Shown here: positions 62,026-64,000 of the stretch, piece after piece
How positions within the stretch are numbered: position 1 is the stretch's first letter
Layout: every line of letters starts with the position of its first letter
Origin: Nitrospira sp. BO4
GTDB taxonomy: Bacteria > Nitrospirota > Nitrospiria > Nitrospirales > Nitrospiraceae
Reading direction: 5' to 3'
Assembly: GCA_030144965.1 (NCBI GenBank)
Contig: JAMPUU010000014.1
Span: 129,822 to 193,821, forward strand
Length of the DNA: 64,000 nucleotides
Position numbers and translations under genes: made by a program
The notes under the pieces: model-generated
The model's input: only the letters and a program-made list of their open reading frames with translations
Databases searched by the model: none
Told to the model about the DNA's origin: nothing

Positions 62026-62060
62026 ATACCGGCTCGCATTCCAGGAAAGCGAGCCGGTAT
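62026..62060. terminator. Strong hairpin between convergent genes, possible bidirectional terminator
   Basis: ATACCGGCTCGC, an 11-base loop, GCGAGCCGGTAT: a perfect 12-base-pair stem between the carboxylase stop and the ftsH stop. There is no T tract on either side, so it may act with Rho or as a 3'-end stabiliser. Confidence 0.5.
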
Positions 62061-62076
62061 GCGCATCACAACCGCA

Positions 62077-63882
62077 TTAGGCAGAAGCGACTGGAGAAGA
62101 CTGTAGAATAATCCGGTCGATTTCCGGCCCATCCAGCGACTCTTTTTCCAAGAGTGCTGCCGCCAGCGCCTTCAAGCTCACCATCTGTTCGGTGAGGACT
62201 TGCTTGGCCCGCTCGTAGCTTTCTGTGACAAGACGCTTGATCTCCAGATCGATTTCCAGCCCCATTTCACTGCTGACATCACGCCTGCCCCCAAAGGAGC
62301 GTCCCAGAAACATCGATTCCTCTTTCTGCCCGAACGTCAGCGGCCCCAGCTTTTCGCTCATGCCCCATTCGCAGACCATCTTGCGCGCGAGCTCGGTTGC
62401 ACGCTCCAGGTCGTTGCCGGCTCCGGTTGTGACGTGCTTGAATACCAGTTCTTCCGCGACTCGACCACCCATGAGAATCGCCAGCCTATCGTGCAAAAAC
62501 TCTTTTGAGTAATTGTGGCGATCGTCGGTTGGCAACTGCATGGTCACACCTAGTGCGCGGCCTCTTGGAATGATGGACACTTTGTGAACTGGATCGGTGC
62601 CCGGCAGAAGTTTGGCCATCAAGGCATGGCCCGCCTCGTGATAGGCGGTGACTCGTTTTCCCTCGTCCGTAAGTATCATGCTCTTACGCTCTGCGCCCAT
62701 CATGATCTTGTCTTTCGCCATTTCGAAGTCTGCGGCCCCGACTTCGTTCTTGTTCTGACGAGCAGCCCAAAGCGCAGCCTCGTTGACCAAGTTTTCCAAG
62801 TCGGCGCCTGAGAAACCGGGAGTTCCTCGAGCGATCTTCTCCAGTTCTACATCAGCTGCAACCGGCACTTTCTTCGTATGCACGTTCAGGATCTGCGCAC
62901 GGCCTCGGAGGTCAGGTTGATTCACCACTACTTGCCTGTCGAACCGACCCGGCCTCAGTAAGGCCGGGTCGAGCACATCCGGCCGATTGGTGGCTGCGAC
63001 CAGGATGACACCCTCCGTCGTATCAAATCCGTCCATTTCGACCAGCAACTGATTGAGCGTCTGCTCACGTTCATCGTTTCCGCCGCCAAGCCCTGCCCCC
63101 CGTGACCGCCCGACGGCGTCGATCTCGTCGATAAAAATGATACAGGGGGCATGCTTTTTCGCTTGTTCGAACATGTCCCGAACGCGAGAGGCCCCGACCC
63201 CCACGAACATTTCCACAAAATCCGAACCGCTGATGCTGAAGAAGGGGACTCCCGCCTCACCGGCAATCGCTTTAGCCAACAATGTTTTCCCGGTTCCCGG
63301 CGGGCCTACGACCAACACACCCTTAGGAATGCGTCCGCCGAGTTTCTGGAATCTTCGAGGATCTTTCAGAAATTCAACCGTTTCCTGTACTTCTTCTTTC
63401 GCTTCATCAATTCCCGCCACATCGGAAAACGTCACCTTTTTCCGCGCATCCGTCTGCATGCGGGCTTTGCTTTTCCCGAGGGACAGAGCTTCCTTCCCAA
63501 CCTGCATCCGGCGCATGAAGAACAACAACAGGCCCAGAAAGAGCACGAACGGTCCCCAGGTCATCAGAAATTGGACATACCACGGGCTTTCATCGAGTGG
63601 TTTGACCTCGATCTGAACGTGCTTCTCTCGCAGCACCTGGACGAGATCGGGATAGTCCGCCGCGTAGGTTCGGAGCCGGGAACTATCTTTTAATACGCCG
63701 CTGATATGATGTCCCTTGATGATGACCTTCTCGATGTCGCCCTGGTCGAGCTTCGCCATGAAATCGCTAAAAATAATCTCTTCCTCTGACACGCGCGTCG
63801 GCATGTTCCATAGGTTGAGAAGAAATACCATGGACAGGCCTACCACCATCCAAAACAGTACAGTTTGTGCTTTGCTTTTCAC
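62077..63882 (-). CDS. ftsH: ATP-dependent zinc metalloprotease FtsH
   Basis: Membrane-bound AAA+ protease that degrades membrane and regulatory proteins. 601 residues, GTG start behind GAGAGG. Two membrane helices (about 8-25 and 104-123), Walker A GPPGTGKT (193-200), Walker [15 protein letters not shown] region and the zinc site HEAGH (415-419) with distal Asp in LERATELAR context. The C-terminus is shorter than in E. coli. It is probably preceded by another gene on the same strand. Confidence 0.97.
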   Translation of the reverse strand: MKSKAQTVLFWMVVGLSMVFLLNLWNMPTRVSEEEIIFSDFMAKLDQGDIEKVIIKGHHISGVLKDSSRLRTYAADYPDLVQVLREKHVQIEVKPLDESPWYVQFLMTWGPFVLFLGLLLFFMRRMQVGKEALSLGKSKARMQTDARKKVTFSDVAGIDEAKEEVQETVEFLKDPRRFQKLGGRIPKGVLVVGPPGTGKTLLAKAIAGEAGVPFFSISGSDFVEMFVGVGASRVRDMFEQAKKHAPCIIFIDEIDAVGRSRGAGLGGGNDEREQTLNQLLVEMDGFDTTEGVILVAATNRPDVLDPALLRPGRFDRQVVVNQPDLRGRAQILNVHTKKVPVAADVELEKIARGTPGFSGADLENLVNEAALWAARQNKNEVGAADFEMAKDKIMMGAERKSMILTDEGKRVTAYHEAGHALMAKLLPGTDPVHKVSIIPRGRALGVTMQLPTDDRHNYSKEFLHDRLAILMGGRVAEELVFKHVTTGAGNDLERATELARKMVCEWGMSEKLGPLTFGQKEESMFLGRSFGGRRDVSSEMGLEIDLEIKRLVTESYERAKQVLTEQMVSLKALAAALLEKESLDGPEIDRIILQSSPVASA

Positions 63883-63966
63883 GAGTAGCCTCTCACAATA
63901 GATCTGTCTGAGCAGATAGCCTAGCTCTGTGAAGCTCTTATCACCGTTTAAAGGCGTGTTTGGCGT

Positions 63967-64000
63967 TCATGCTTTCCCTCCGACTTTGGCCTTGTCCTGG
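63967..64000 (-). CDS. 3' end of an upstream gene (possibly tilS)
   Basis: The minus strand ends a reading frame with QDKAKVGGKA-stop (TGA at 63967-63969). A basic tail just upstream of ftsH would suit tilS, the usual neighbour of ftsH, but only eleven codons are visible. The family cannot be verified. Confidence 0.3.
   Translation of the reverse strand, partial: QDKAKVGGKA

Overview
The window reads as one chromosomal segment of a Nitrospira-like bacterium (phylum Nitrospirota). That assignment rests on overall gene content and protein style (DUF502, DUF971 and DUF4403 proteins, many small lipoproteins, gat/glm/glg housekeeping blocks, nitrogen-acquisition genes). I could not test it by search. 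Coding density is high. I see no rRNA, tRNA, CRISPR array, insertion sequence or phage gene.

Layout. (1) 1-4786: a surface-polysaccharide fragment read leftwards (NusG-like antiterminator, glucose-1-phosphate cytidylyltransferase, NAD-dependent epimerase cut by the window edge), then a PilZ-type protein, a LuxR-type regulator and a lipoprotein with longer spacers. (2) 4788-21069: a long, nearly unbroken leftward block: DUF502 protein, glmU, glmS, gatC, panD, gatA, two small membrane proteins, gatB, eno, ftsB, era, mgtE, recO, a DUF971 protein, a lipoprotein and glgA. (3) 21272-32427: rightward tmk, holB, metG, an exported protein, a cation-efflux protein, a large SIR2-TPR protein, a cupin, a small secreted protein and a DUF4403 lipoprotein. 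(4) 32434-44811: a mixed region with an ArsB/NhaD-type permease, glgB, a Tat-exported M15-like protein, a response regulator, a double-nitroreductase SagB-like protein beside an unknown gene, TPR proteins, a PagL-like deacylase and small unknown genes. (5) 44864-54606: glycosyltransferase and methyltransferase genes, then a tightly coupled operon that looks like an undescribed RiPP pathway: PqqD-like protein, two radical-SAM maturases, an 81-residue cysteine-containing precursor, an HPr-kinase-like protein, a third radical-SAM/SPASM protein, a nucleotidyltransferase-fold protein and an S26B (SipW/Sec11-like) peptidase. An ECF sigma/anti-sigma pair follows. (6) 54729-62018: tadA, then a guanidine-I (ykkC) riboswitch leading a permease, two carboxyguanidine deiminase subunits (formerly UAAP1/UAAP2) and a urea/guanidine carboxylase. 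(7) 62077-64000: ftsH on the minus strand and the end of another minus-strand gene.

Two systems deserve most attention. The first is the RiPP operon (46831-53232). Its peptide has five cysteines and a C-terminal serine, and the serine fits the kinase-like neighbour because kinases of this fold phosphorylate the C-terminal serine of some lasso peptides. The second is the guanidine operon. Its leader carries, besides the aptamer, an unlisted 26-codon reading frame with a perfect Shine-Dalgarno sequence. That start site can pair over 13 positions with the aptamer, which suggests a translational switch. The last enzyme of the carboxylase route, allophanate hydrolase, is not in the window. Start codons were re-chosen where a Shine-Dalgarno sequence or homologous N-terminus decided the matter.
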